Source of the DNA: a virus
Length of the DNA: 64,000 nucleotides
Reading direction: 5' to 3' (one strand)
IMG/VR virus record: IMGVR_UViG_3300021962_000021
Span: 174,220 to 238,219 of that record
Of this stretch, positions 51,489 through 60,709 are shown piece after piece. How positions within the stretch are numbered: the stretch's first letter is position 1; every line of letters begins with the position of its first letter. The notes beneath the pieces are model-generated. The model was given only the letters and a program-made list of their open reading frames with translations, searched no databases and was not told the DNA's origin. The position numbers and the translations under genes were made by a program.

Positions 51489-52877
51489 ATGGCCACAATC
51501 CAAGACTTATTTAAAGAGCAAAAAAAAGACTTATACGGTTTAGCCGGAACGGTTTTGATTGAAAGTAGAGGTATAATCAATGCACCAAGAGGTGCTGCTT
51601 TACTTACTTCTTCACCGGATGCGTTGGCCGACCTTATCGGTAATCAAATAGGTGGAGCATTTGGTGGAAATCCTAATAGAGTTTCTGATACTATTTTTAG
51701 AAAACCAAAAGGTGTAAGAACAAAACCAGTAACCTTACCCGCAGTAACACAGGCATTGTTAAGGGATTCCGTTGAAGCAAATACCAAATATTATATAAAA
51801 CAATCTCCTGCACCCGATTCTATAATTGGAAAAATAAAACAAGGAGGTAGTAACCCATTAGGAGCAGCTGCAGCATTGGCAGCGGGGGCATTAAATACAT
51901 TTGGTAGTAAAAAAGGAATTAACAGATTAAAAGAAAAATTAAAATTTAAAAAAGCGGATGCAGGTAAATCTTATGGTCCACAATGGACTGCAGAAGATTT
52001 AGGAAGTTCTAAATTAAGAAACGAAGATTATATTTTTAGTAAATATGAACCCGTATATGGAACAGATTCGGTACCCAATACAGGTAAAACCAGACCAGAA
52101 GAATTAGCACAGGTAGGAATAACGGAAAGAGATATAACTAGAACATATGATACAGCAAATGATGCCATAAATTCAACTGTTATTGTTTATGATGATAAGT
52201 TGGATAATTGGAAAAAAGATAATAATAAAGCTGGAATCGTAAGTGTTACCATCAAACCATATGGTAAAGATTATAATATACTTTTACCAGGAAGTATTAG
52301 TGGGATATCAGAAGATTTTGCTAACGAAGTAAATAGTTTTAAATATGTGGGGTCACCATTCAATACATACAGATATTCGGGAATAGAAAGAAATATAAAA
52401 TTTGAATTAAAATTATATTACACAAACGAAACGGAAAAAATAACAATGATTACAAAAATTAATTCTTTAAAAGAATTAATGTTTCCATATGATGAACTTT
52501 CAACAATGACTTATGCGGATAGCAAAACTTCTCAAATTGCATTTAGTCCAAACCTTATTTATTTAACAATAGATGGTTATTATAAAAATGTATTTGGTAT
52601 TATGGATACTTTATCCGTTAATATAGATGATAATGCATCTTGGGCATTGAATGATTTCGAAGAAGATTCTAAAGACAAAGCATATCCTACGGTCGTTAAT
52701 ATTAGTTTTGGTATGAAAGTTATCGAAAATCCAACGGTTGAAACAAAAGGAAAGATAAGTAGATTTAAATATAATTTTGACGGTAACGAAATAAAAACAG
52801 CTTCAACTCTTGATTTTGAAAAAAAGAAAGAAGCAGCAAAACAATTATTGGATAATTTAAAATTATTTTATACATAA
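51489..52877 (+). CDS. Baseplate/tail-tube initiator-like protein (gp48/gp54-type position)
   Basis: A 462-aa protein. The N-terminus (ATIQDLFKEQKKDLYGLAGT) is helical, followed by an Ala-rich stretch (LGAAAALAAGALNTFGSKKG, about 125-145). The C-terminal half is beta-rich: LLPGSISGISEDFANEVNSF, KYVGSPFNTYRYSGIERNIK and IYLTIDGYYKNVFGIMDTLS, like tube-fold proteins that cap the baseplate. The position between tape measure and LysM protein matches T4 gp48/gp54-type roles. The assignment to either is not certain. Confidence 0.55.
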   Translation: MATIQDLFKEQKKDLYGLAGTVLIESRGIINAPRGAALLTSSPDALADLIGNQIGGAFGGNPNRVSDTIFRKPKGVRTKPVTLPAVTQALLRDSVEANTKYYIKQSPAPDSIIGKIKQGGSNPLGAAAALAAGALNTFGSKKGINRLKEKLKFKKADAGKSYGPQWTAEDLGSSKLRNEDYIFSKYEPVYGTDSVPNTGKTRPEELAQVGITERDITRTYDTANDAINSTVIVYDDKLDNWKKDNNKAGIVSVTIKPYGKDYNILLPGSISGISEDFANEVNSFKYVGSPFNTYRYSGIERNIKFELKLYYTNETEKITMITKINSLKELMFPYDELSTMTYADSKTSQIAFSPNLIYLTIDGYYKNVFGIMDTLSVNIDDNASWALNDFEEDSKDKAYPTVVNISFGMKVIENPTVETKGKISRFKYNFDGNEIKTASTLDFEKKKEAAKQLLDNLKLFYT

Positions 52878-52886
52878 TAAAATTAA

Positions 52887-53186
52887 ATGGCAAATAGATA
52901 CATTTATACAAATATAAAAGAAACTAAAGGTAAAAAAAGATATATGGAATCTACTATATATCCAAAAGTTTTTCCTGATGATAACGATATATACATAATT
53001 ACCGAACAAGGTGATAGATTGGATTTATTGGCGGACAAATATTATAAAAACCCATCTATGTGGTGGATTATAGCAACTGCTAATAATATAAATGATGCAA
53101 ATTTTTATGTTGAGGCCGGCATACAATTGAGAATACCGTCAAATGTTGCAAAGATTTTAAACGATTTACAAAAAATAAATAAATAA
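52887..53186 (+). CDS. 53: LysM-like baseplate protein (gp53/gpX-type)
   Basis: A 99-aa protein. The core IITEQGDRLDLLADKYYKNP and SMWWIIATANNI...GIQLRIPSN is a LysM-like fold (GDxxxxxAxxxY...WWxIAxxN), as in T4 gp53 and P2 gpX. In tails this fold holds baseplate wedges around the hub rather than degrading peptidoglycan. Spacing to neighbours is under 12 nt. Fold confident; gp53 equivalence likely. Confidence 0.75.
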   Translation: MANRYIYTNIKETKGKKRYMESTIYPKVFPDDNDIYIITEQGDRLDLLADKYYKNPSMWWIIATANNINDANFYVEAGIQLRIPSNVAKILNDLQKINK

Positions 53187-53191
53187 GTTAT

Positions 53192-55546
53192 ATGGGATTT
53201 CCGTATTTAGCACCACTAAAACCTTGGATAAAGGATATTTTAGAAGAAAGAGAATTAAATAAAAATTTAAAACATATTTCTTCACCGTTTATTGTTTTAA
53301 CAAGTGGTGCAAAAGTAGTAAAATCAAAACCCTATAAAAGTGCCGAAGAAAAAGAGAATGCACTTAAAGAAATACTACAAACCGATACGGCAGCAATGTA
53401 TCATGGGTGTATTATAACAAACCAATCTGACCCAAAAATGTTATATGAAACGAATGAAACATCAATAGGATATGATTTTAAAGGTAAAAAAATTATCGTA
53501 GAAGGTGAAACAAATAGAAGAGTTTCACCACCAATTATAGAGGGATTGGATATAGATACCGATGGTTCGAATAATACTTTAAAATCGGCAAAACTTACTA
53601 TCAAATGTTTTACTTTGAAACAACTTGAAATGTTTGAAGTATTTTTTCTAAAAGCAGGAATGAATTTATTGGTAGAATATGGTGATAATTCGTTAGATAG
53701 AAGAACGGATATAAAACAAAAAAATGAATCTGAAAAAATTCCTGTGTTTGATAGAATACAAAGAAGTGGAAAAATTTCAGATGGAGATTATTTTAATAGA
53801 ATCCAAGATGCATTAATTGATAAAAAAGATTATAAGAGTTTTACAGAAGGATTTTCTGATTATTTTAGAGCAACAACGGATTCTTTATCTGTATATTTAG
53901 GTAAACTTCGTAGAACTTTGGGAACATATGATTTGGTGGCGGGGAAAGTTACGGATTTTAACTTTGAAGTAGATGAATCCGGAATATACACCGTTAATTT
54001 AACCATATCACAGGGAAATCAAATGACATTGGCAATACCGCTTAACCAAAAAAGTGGACAAAATTCAAATACATATTCACCACCACCGCCTGGTACAACG
54101 GTATATGAACAATATTTGGAAACCATATCAGTTGATTTAAACTTACCAGAATTAAAACCAACAATGGCGCCAGAAGCTAAATGGAAAAATCATCTTTTTA
54201 ATTTTGGTAAACTTAATGAAAAACAATCTGACACGGCAACATCAAATAAACCATATATTTCATTGCATTTTATAATTGAAATATTGATGAATTATATTAT
54301 CAATACCAATGGAAATATTGATACAAAAACATTTAGATTTGATATACCCGAGTATTACAAAGATGAAACTCTAAAACAACCAATACAATGTATTCCTATA
54401 TTTTATCACAAAAATATAATTTCTTCGAATGAAGATGTTGTATTTCCGAACAAAACAATGGCTAGCATTTCCGTTGTTAAATCGGATAAAACGCAAATTT
54501 CATTTATTACAGATACTACAATAGATGGAAGTATTGGTAGTGGCAACAGTAAAATAGAATTGAGGTTAATGGATGGAACAACTCCTGTAAATGATTTATG
54601 GACACCTGATGGAATAAAAATACCAAAAGTGGATAAAAATAATACGGATATGGTTTTTGGTAATGCTGCAAATATTTTTCTAAACTATATTAGAGTTGTA
54701 GAAATGTGGCAAAAATCAGGAACAAGAAAAGAATTTTTGTTTAAGGTATTAAATATGATAAATGATGCGGGATATGGATTTTATACTTTAATTTATGGAA
54801 ATATAAAAGATGGTTCATTGGGAGATAATGCAACTATATTAGATGCAAGGGGTGGAACATTTGGTGCAGTTGCAAAGAGCGATATTTATAGATTTAAACC
54901 GGGTACAATTAAATCAAATGTAAGAAACTTTTCTTTTAATTTTGAATTAAGTGATTTGGTGGCAGGAAGGACGGTTTTTAATGCACAAACAACTCTGATG
55001 GCCGCAGCAAAGAAAAAAACAAAAGAAGAAGTTAAAAAATTAGAACTTCCCGTAGAAGCTTATAAAAGTATAGATTTTTCTTTATATACAAACGCAGATG
55101 GATATTATTCTATAAATCAAATTGATTATTTATCTATTAATAAAACTTGGAAAGAGATAACGGCAAAACCAACAGGCCAAGTAGACCCTAACGCTGAAAA
55201 GCAAGATAATGAGGCTCAAAACTTATCTGAAATTATAAAATCAAAATCAACAAAATTCAAAAAAGAAAATGGTAATATAACTTTGGTATATAAGGATAAT
55301 GATTTTTTAAGAGCTAAAATGAATGCTAGTATTAAACCAAAAAGCACATTGGCACCAATTGATATTACATTGGAAATAGATGGGTTATCTGGATTAAGTT
55401 GTGGTGAATATTTTGAAGTAGATGGTGTTCCAGAAATTTATAATCAAACGGGGGTATTTCAAATAACAAATACAAAACACAATATTTCATCTGAAGGTTG
55501 GAAAACAACAATAGAAGCTGGATATAGAATTGTAAAAAAAGAGTAA
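53192..55546 (+). CDS. Baseplate hub protein (gp27/gpD-like)
   Basis: A 784-aa protein. It opens GFPYLAPLKPWIKDILEERE. Residues 100-300 have a hub-like beta pattern (IIEGLDIDTDGSNNTLKSAK, FFLKAGMNLLVEYGDNSLDR, DYFRATTDSLSVYLGKLRRT). The C-terminus (PIDITLEIDGLSGLSCGEYF and VFQITNTKHNISSEGWKTTI) matches the end of late-control/hub proteins of the gp27/gpD fold. No lysozyme domain was seen. It forms the central hub under the tube. Confidence 0.6.
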   Translation: MGFPYLAPLKPWIKDILEERELNKNLKHISSPFIVLTSGAKVVKSKPYKSAEEKENALKEILQTDTAAMYHGCIITNQSDPKMLYETNETSIGYDFKGKKIIVEGETNRRVSPPIIEGLDIDTDGSNNTLKSAKLTIKCFTLKQLEMFEVFFLKAGMNLLVEYGDNSLDRRTDIKQKNESEKIPVFDRIQRSGKISDGDYFNRIQDALIDKKDYKSFTEGFSDYFRATTDSLSVYLGKLRRTLGTYDLVAGKVTDFNFEVDESGIYTVNLTISQGNQMTLAIPLNQKSGQNSNTYSPPPPGTTVYEQYLETISVDLNLPELKPTMAPEAKWKNHLFNFGKLNEKQSDTATSNKPYISLHFIIEILMNYIINTNGNIDTKTFRFDIPEYYKDETLKQPIQCIPIFYHKNIISSNEDVVFPNKTMASISVVKSDKTQISFITDTTIDGSIGSGNSKIELRLMDGTTPVNDLWTPDGIKIPKVDKNNTDMVFGNAANIFLNYIRVVEMWQKSGTRKEFLFKVLNMINDAGYGFYTLIYGNIKDGSLGDNATILDARGGTFGAVAKSDIYRFKPGTIKSNVRNFSFNFELSDLVAGRTVFNAQTTLMAAAKKKTKEEVKKLELPVEAYKSIDFSLYTNADGYYSINQIDYLSINKTWKEITAKPTGQVDPNAEKQDNEAQNLSEIIKSKSTKFKKENGNITLVYKDNDFLRAKMNASIKPKSTLAPIDITLEIDGLSGLSCGEYFEVDGVPEIYNQTGVFQITNTKHNISSEGWKTTIEAGYRIVKKE

Positions 55547-55547
55547 T

Positions 55548-55922
55548 ATGTATTCTAAATTAAAAGACATAGAAAAATTTAATATTAAGAATCCTAAAAA
55601 CTTCATACCAACTCCATCGGATGCCGATTATCAAATAGGATTCATAAGGAGATATTTTGTCACAAAAACATCCGATATGGCTGGATTTGTATACGAAGTA
55701 AACTTTAATGATTATGAGAATTATTTAGAAAGTCCACATTTCATATGTGTTGATTTAAAATGGAGAATTAGAGGACCACTAACTATTACATATAAACCAA
55801 ATGGTGAAATTAATGATAGGGGTGTATCAAATTCAAATAAAGCAGCAATATCGTTGGCATCGCAAAAATTAAAAAACATTGGTTTGTATTTACCAAATCT
55901 TTTACAATTTTACAAAGGGTGA
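55548..55922 (+). CDS. Hypothetical baseplate-region protein
   Basis: A 124-aa protein. It opens MYSKLKDIEKFNIKNPKNFI and contains YQIGFIRRYFVTKTSDMAGF and CVDLKWRIRGPLTITYKPNG. It follows the hub gene after 1 nt and ends the baseplate unit. I recall the FIRRYFxxKxND pattern in T4-like marine phages. Function unknown. Confidence 0.55.
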   Translation: MYSKLKDIEKFNIKNPKNFIPTPSDADYQIGFIRRYFVTKTSDMAGFVYEVNFNDYENYLESPHFICVDLKWRIRGPLTITYKPNGEINDRGVSNSNKAAISLASQKLKNIGLYLPNLLQFYKG

Positions 55923-55938
55923 TAAAAATCATATAGAA

Positions 55939-55970
55939 TTTGGAAAAATAAAAATAAAATCGTATATTTA
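55939..55970 (+). promoter_or_regulatory. Bacteroidota-type promoter upstream of PhyH gene
   Basis: TTTG at 55939-55942, a 20-nt spacer, then TATATTTA at 55963-55970 (one mismatch to TAnnTTTG). The ATG follows 16 nt after. Confidence 0.6.
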
Positions 55971-55986
55971 ATTATAAACAGTTATT

Positions 55987-56763
55987 ATGAGCAAATACAA
56001 ACATCTTACGGATTTAGAAATCCAACAAATGACATTTGATTGGAGATACAGAGGATTTACAACTTTAGAATTACTTACCGAAGCAGAATGTGATGAACTT
56101 AATGCAGAATTGGACAGAATCAGACGTGAAAGAAATGAAGCTGAGGCTGGAAAATGGCAAGAGTTCGAACCATTGATGCACCCACATAAAGTATCGGATT
56201 TATGTGAAAAAGTTTGGGCACATCCAAAATTGATTGAAGCATGTGAGTTTTTAATGGAAGGTGATATTGTGGGTATGCAAACATGGGCATATTTTAAACC
56301 AAAAGGCGAATTGGGTAGAGACCAGCACCAAAATGGATTCTACACAGGTTGTGGACATAATGAAATTATTAATACAGCATTGGCATTGGATAATCACGAC
56401 CCTGAAAATGGTTCGGTATGGAACTATGAAGGTTCGCATAGATTACCAGTTTTACCAATTGAAGATAATGAAGAAAGAAAAGCAACTAACACATTAAATT
56501 GGAGAAGTGAGAGAGGTAAGAGTTGTGTAATGCCAGAAGGACATGATTTCCGTAAAATTCCTGGTGTTTTAAAGAAAGGACAAGTTGCATTATTGCATTC
56601 ACATGTTGTGCATGGTTCCGACCCTAATAAAGATACAACTAGAATGAGAAGAAATTTCTTAGGTGGGTATTTAAAGAAGGGTGCATATTTTAATCCAGGT
56701 AATCAAATGAAAAGAGAACCGGTTGACCTTTATGAAATGAGAAAAAAACATTGGGGAGAATAA
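55987..56763 (+). CDS. Phytanoyl-CoA dioxygenase (PhyH)-type 2-oxoglutarate/Fe(II) oxygenase
   Basis: A 258-aa double-stranded beta-helix oxygenase. It has GMQTWAYFKPKGELGRDQHQ with H114, TALALDNHDPENGSVWNYEG, GQVALLHSHVVHGSDPN with distal H209, and RMRRNF supplying the 2-oxoglutarate-binding Arg. In the facial triad the usual HxD reads HQN (H114-N116). Phages carry these enzymes for hydroxylation of proteins, nucleobases or small molecules; the substrate is unknown here. Single gene behind its own host-type promoter. Confidence 0.8.
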   Translation: MSKYKHLTDLEIQQMTFDWRYRGFTTLELLTEAECDELNAELDRIRRERNEAEAGKWQEFEPLMHPHKVSDLCEKVWAHPKLIEACEFLMEGDIVGMQTWAYFKPKGELGRDQHQNGFYTGCGHNEIINTALALDNHDPENGSVWNYEGSHRLPVLPIEDNEERKATNTLNWRSERGKSCVMPEGHDFRKIPGVLKKGQVALLHSHVVHGSDPNKDTTRMRRNFLGGYLKKGAYFNPGNQMKREPVDLYEMRKKHWGE

Positions 56764-56764
56764 T

Positions 56765-56795
56765 TTTGTAATCCCAAATATTTTTAGTATATTGG
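56765..56795 (+). promoter_or_regulatory. Bacteroidota-type promoter upstream of family-A polymerase
   Basis: TTTG at 56765-56768, a 19-nt spacer, then TATATTGG at 56788-56795 (one mismatch to TAnnTTTG). The ATG at 56802 is only 6 nt further, so the transcript would be nearly leaderless. Confidence 0.65.
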
Positions 56796-56801
56796 TAGGG
56801 T

Positions 56802-58079
56802 ATGATGAATCTGATAGAAGATAAATCTACCCTACTTTCTTTTTTAAAGGGTGGAACAAAATTAAAATTATTTATACCCGTATGGAGTTCTCACAAAGCA
56901 CATCCAATGGGTACTCGTATATCGTTTGTATATTACCGAACTGAAGAAGGTGATGGTATTATTAATTTTAATCATATAGATGCAAATAAAGTTAAAAACT
57001 TTTTTATTCCAGAATTGATTAGTGCTGATACTGTTGTTTTGGATAGTAGGTATGTAAGCAAATGTGGATACGATTTTGAGTGGTTATATTTTGAGGAATA
57101 CGGAAAACCATTCCTATTCAATGAGTTCGCACAATCGCTTTATAAGGGGTATAGAAATGATTTTAAAGAGTTAAATGATTGTATACCCTTAATGAAGTGG
57201 TATGAGTTGTTAAAAACCTTACCAAATCTGACACTTAAAACGGAAGTTAATAAAAGATATTCATCAGCAATCCAAACATTGGGAAGGTTGGAAGGGGCTG
57301 GGGTAAAAGTCGATAGAGAAAAATTTATTGATAGTTTTAATTATCCCGAGCAATACCTCCACAAAAACGATAGGGTATACACACAATACAATCCATACAC
57401 AATAACGGGTAGACCTTCCAATAGACATATGGGTATAAACTACTCTGCCCTTAACAAATCCGATGGTAGTAGAGAGTGTTTCACAAGTAGACATCCCGAA
57501 GGAACTTTATTACAATTCGATTACGAATCATATCACATTAGATTGATTGCCGGATTGATTGGATATAAGTTTCCGGAGGATATCACCGCTCACCAACACC
57601 TTGCAAACCTTTACGGTCTACCATATGAGGAAGCAAAGTTATTGACTTTCCGATATCTTTATGGGGGATTAGATGATGAAGCAAGAAAGATTGATTTCTT
57701 TCAAAAAGTAGATGAATACATCAAATCGGTTTACCAAAAGTTCATAATCACCGGCCGGCTAACGACACCTCTCTATAAGAGGGAAATTCATTTCGGAAGA
57801 ATCGAAGGTGCAACTGAACAAAAGGTATTTTCTTACCTATTACAAGCGTTGGAAACTGAAGTGAATTACATCAAAATTAAAGAGGTATTAGATTATTTAG
57901 ACCAAACAGGTAAAATGAGTAAGATGGTTTTATACACTTATGATGCGTTTTTAATTGATACTCACCCCGTCGAAAGAGAAAAAGTAATGGAGAATGTGAA
58001 AAATATAATGGAGAAGGGTGGGTTCCCTGTCCGAAGTTACGAAGGAACTAATTACAACAATTTAGAGGTTATTAGTTAA
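56802..58079 (+). CDS. Compact family-A DNA polymerase-like protein
   Basis: A 425-aa protein. Motif A is LLQFDYESYHIRLIAGL (D240; Pol I has DYSQIELR). The O-helix/motif B is EEAKLLTFRYLYGG (K279, F283, Y287, as Taq K663, F667, Y671), but the Taq Arg659 position is Tyr. Motif C is YTYDAFLID (D381). TITGRPSNRHMGINYSALNK precedes motif A, as in Pol I thumb/palm entry. Both catalytic Asp are kept. Residues 1-170 show no clear exonuclease motifs. T4-like phages normally replicate with family-B gp43, so this is probably an accessory polymerase. Start ATG 56802 or 56805. Confidence 0.75.
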   Translation: MMNLIEDKSTLLSFLKGGTKLKLFIPVWSSHKAHPMGTRISFVYYRTEEGDGIINFNHIDANKVKNFFIPELISADTVVLDSRYVSKCGYDFEWLYFEEYGKPFLFNEFAQSLYKGYRNDFKELNDCIPLMKWYELLKTLPNLTLKTEVNKRYSSAIQTLGRLEGAGVKVDREKFIDSFNYPEQYLHKNDRVYTQYNPYTITGRPSNRHMGINYSALNKSDGSRECFTSRHPEGTLLQFDYESYHIRLIAGLIGYKFPEDITAHQHLANLYGLPYEEAKLLTFRYLYGGLDDEARKIDFFQKVDEYIKSVYQKFIITGRLTTPLYKREIHFGRIEGATEQKVFSYLLQALETEVNYIKIKEVLDYLDQTGKMSKMVLYTYDAFLIDTHPVEREKVMENVKNIMEKGGFPVRSYEGTNYNNLEVIS

Positions 58080-58086
58080 AAAATTA

Positions 58087-58094
58087 TATTTATA
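58087..58094 (+). promoter_or_regulatory. Late-promoter candidate TATTTATA
   Basis: A perfect copy in the 50-nt gap, ending 35 nt before the 711-aa gene. It marks that gene as late although its neighbours look non-structural. Confidence 0.55.
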
Positions 58095-58129
58095 TCATAT
58101 AATTATACTTAAGTTAATATAGAATAGAT

Positions 58130-60265
58130 ATGTCAATAAATTTCCAAGAAATCCTAAAAGAGTTAGAATATCGTGTAGATAAAGGTATTATCGACTTAAC
58201 AAATGAGGAACAAGTTACAAAATTAGCACAAATTTTAAAAGAAAATGGAGTTTCTAATCCAATTAAACTTGCAAATGAAGCAAGAGTATATTTCTCATAT
58301 TTAAAAGAAATTGAGGAAGCAAAACCAAAAAAGAAATCTGTAAAAGTTCCTATTGAAAAAATAATGAACCAAACAGTTACAAATACGGATACAAAAAAGA
58401 AAATTAAAGTTAGTTCAGCACTACAATATAAAAATTCAGATAGTGCTGGCCAACAAGCCGCTTATCAACAAGCACAAGCTATGTTTCAACAAGCCGGCTA
58501 TAATGATAATGAGATTGATAAATTAAGCACATCAACAAAACCAGAACCACAACCTGCAACAAAACCAAACGAACCAAACGCATTTGGCGTAAGTGGTGGC
58601 GGACAGCAAGTGTTTGCCGGTGGTAAAGGTAGAAAACCAGAAGAAATTAAACCTGAAATAGATAGAATTAGTATTGAAGCAGGACAGAGTAGACAAGGAT
58701 TTTATAAAAAAGGATATCACAAAGCCGAAGGAGATGATGATTCAGGAGCAGCTCCAGGTAATGCCGGTTCAATGTTAAATGAAAATGGTTCATGTGATGT
58801 GTGTGAATGGGCATTGGAAAATGATAATCAGAATTTAGTAGATGCGGTTGCACATTTATATGGAAATTTAAAAGGTGGGGCATTATTAGAAGCAAGTGAT
58901 AAAACAGGTATAGCTGGACAAGAAAACGCTGTTCCAAGTGTAAACGCTAAACAATTAAGAGAATTTAGAGCGGCGGGCAAAGGTAAGTTTGATAAATTAT
59001 CAGATGGTCAATTATCTAGATTGATGATGGCAGCAAATGGTGGATTGATTAAAGCTAGAAAAATAAAAGAAGGAATAAAGGCAAATAAGTGGAAAGAAGA
59101 AGATTGTGTTGTTAATGGATTTTTTGGTGATGCCGGCGGAAAGGCACAGCAAATGGATATGGTTAGACAATCTAATAGAATATTTGCACCCGATGGTAGA
59201 GAAATACCAAAAGAAATAGCACTTAAATTAGTAGCTGCAGGTGGTGGTGGAGCAAATCCATCGGATACATCTCAATTTGTATATAATCAAAAGACGGGTG
59301 ATTTGATGATTAAATTCACATCCGATAAAGATTCATTTGATGCAATCGTTGCACAATCATCATTTCAAAAAGAAGGTTCTATTAAAAAAGAACAAATAGA
59401 TGAATTGGTGAAAAACGGTAAAATGAAACAAAAAGATGGTGAGGCTTTAAAATCTTTAATAGATAAACAAACTCAAAAATTAAATGCCATCGAATCGGAA
59501 TTGAAAACCGTTGTTGCAGAACCTGCTAAAAAAATGATGACAAAAAATCCTAAAGAATTATATAAACTTGCATTGGAATTTAATACATCATCAAGTGGTA
59601 AAGGTAGATTGGCAGCGATAGCAAAAAAATACGGACAAGGTGGTGACGGAATTAAAAATTTATTAAAAGTTGCCGCAACCGATCCAGAATCATTATCATC
59701 GGGAGATAGAAGAGTTGTTGATGATTTGAAAAAACATTATGGTTTAGATTATTTAGTTGCTGAAAAAATAGATAATATAAGAAAACGTTCAGTTGCGGTA
59801 GAAAGAAAAATGTTGGATGAAATGAATAAAATCAAAATTCCAATATCAGGAGGAAAAGTTGGATTGGGTGATTATATGGATGCTACAAACTTTATTGAAA
59901 AATTCCATATGGCAGGTGCGATGGGTGATAAACATGGTGTATTTGCATATGGTGGTTTATTTGAAGTAGTTTGTGGTGTTGGTGTAATTAATAATGATAT
60001 TATAGCTAGTTGTATGAATACAAACAATATGGATGATTTTATTAGAAAGTTTGGTTCTACAAAAGAAGAATTTCAATTATCAAAAGAAAATCAAATTACA
60101 GGTTCGGTTAGAATTGCATACTTCTTAAACGATAAGGGTGAAAAGATTCGTATTGGAGAAAAAAGACAAAGAAGTAAAACAGGTGCAACTGGAAGATTCA
60201 ATACAGTTTATAAGTGGGATAAAGATACCATAAACTGTTTCAAAAGAAAAAATGGAGTAGCTTAA
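58130..60265 (+). CDS. Large probable virion-internal protein, unknown function
   Basis: A 711-aa protein. Residues 1-65 are helical (INFQEILKELEYRVDKGIID). Residues 70-215 are Lys/Gln/Pro-rich and disordered. LNE218 precedes NGSCDVCEWALEND, and LLE254 precedes ASDKTGIAGQ; both fit prohead-protease cleavage. Residues 270-711 look globular and basic (FRAAGKGKFDKLSDGQLSRL, VNGFFGDAGGKAQQMDM, MDATNFIEKFHMAGAMGDKH). No catalytic motif was recognised. The late-type promoter and protease sites suggest packaging in the head. Confidence 0.55.
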   Translation: MSINFQEILKELEYRVDKGIIDLTNEEQVTKLAQILKENGVSNPIKLANEARVYFSYLKEIEEAKPKKKSVKVPIEKIMNQTVTNTDTKKKIKVSSALQYKNSDSAGQQAAYQQAQAMFQQAGYNDNEIDKLSTSTKPEPQPATKPNEPNAFGVSGGGQQVFAGGKGRKPEEIKPEIDRISIEAGQSRQGFYKKGYHKAEGDDDSGAAPGNAGSMLNENGSCDVCEWALENDNQNLVDAVAHLYGNLKGGALLEASDKTGIAGQENAVPSVNAKQLREFRAAGKGKFDKLSDGQLSRLMMAANGGLIKARKIKEGIKANKWKEEDCVVNGFFGDAGGKAQQMDMVRQSNRIFAPDGREIPKEIALKLVAAGGGGANPSDTSQFVYNQKTGDLMIKFTSDKDSFDAIVAQSSFQKEGSIKKEQIDELVKNGKMKQKDGEALKSLIDKQTQKLNAIESELKTVVAEPAKKMMTKNPKELYKLALEFNTSSSGKGRLAAIAKKYGQGGDGIKNLLKVAATDPESLSSGDRRVVDDLKKHYGLDYLVAEKIDNIRKRSVAVERKMLDEMNKIKIPISGGKVGLGDYMDATNFIEKFHMAGAMGDKHGVFAYGGLFEVVCGVGVINNDIIASCMNTNNMDDFIRKFGSTKEEFQLSKENQITGSVRIAYFLNDKGEKIRIGEKRQRSKTGATGRFNTVYKWDKDTINCFKRKNGVA

Positions 60266-60266
60266 G

Positions 60267-60686
60267 ATGAACACACAATTACTTTGCCTATTTACAACAA
60301 AGGAAGAGTTAGATAAATCATATAATTTTATAATAACTAACTATACTTTTACTAATCCAAATGTTTTTGTTTTACAAAGTAAACTAAAACCTGAAGAGGT
60401 CTTTATTACATTCAATGTAGAAAAAGGGTCTGCGGCAATTCCTTCTGAATGGAAAACTATTTTAGTTCATAGAAAGAAGCAATCAAATACAATATATACA
60501 ATTAACGCTTTAAATGAGGTAGTTAAATCCAAAACAGGTGGGCAATTGGATAATTCTTATATGATTGATTGGGAAGAATTTAGAAATTGTATATTGACAA
60601 CATCCAATGTAGGATATAAAAAAATCCCAACTAAAGTTTTTAAATCTATCCAAATACATACAACAGAAGAAAATTTGGAATATTAA
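60267..60686 (+). CDS. Conserved hypothetical protein of T4-like phages
   Basis: A 139-aa protein. CLFTTKEELDKSYNFIITNY, FVLQSKLKPEEVFITFNVEK and LVHRKKQSNTIYTINALNEV make a pattern I recall from many T4-like marine phages (HRKKxxNTxYTINALN). No catalytic residues are obvious. It lies 1 nt after the 711-aa gene. Function unknown. Confidence 0.6.
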   Translation: MNTQLLCLFTTKEELDKSYNFIITNYTFTNPNVFVLQSKLKPEEVFITFNVEKGSAAIPSEWKTILVHRKKQSNTIYTINALNEVVKSKTGGQLDNSYMIDWEEFRNCILTTSNVGYKKIPTKVFKSIQIHTTEENLEY

Positions 60687-60705
60687 AATATTTTTCCTAT
60701 ATTAG
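60674..60705 (+). promoter_or_regulatory. Bacteroidota-type promoter upstream of the thyX unit
   Basis: TTTG at 60674-60677 (inside the previous gene end), a 20-nt spacer, then TATATTAG at 60698-60705. The ATG at 60710 is 4 nt further, implying a leaderless transcript. Confidence 0.55.
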
Positions 60706-60709
60706 ACAT

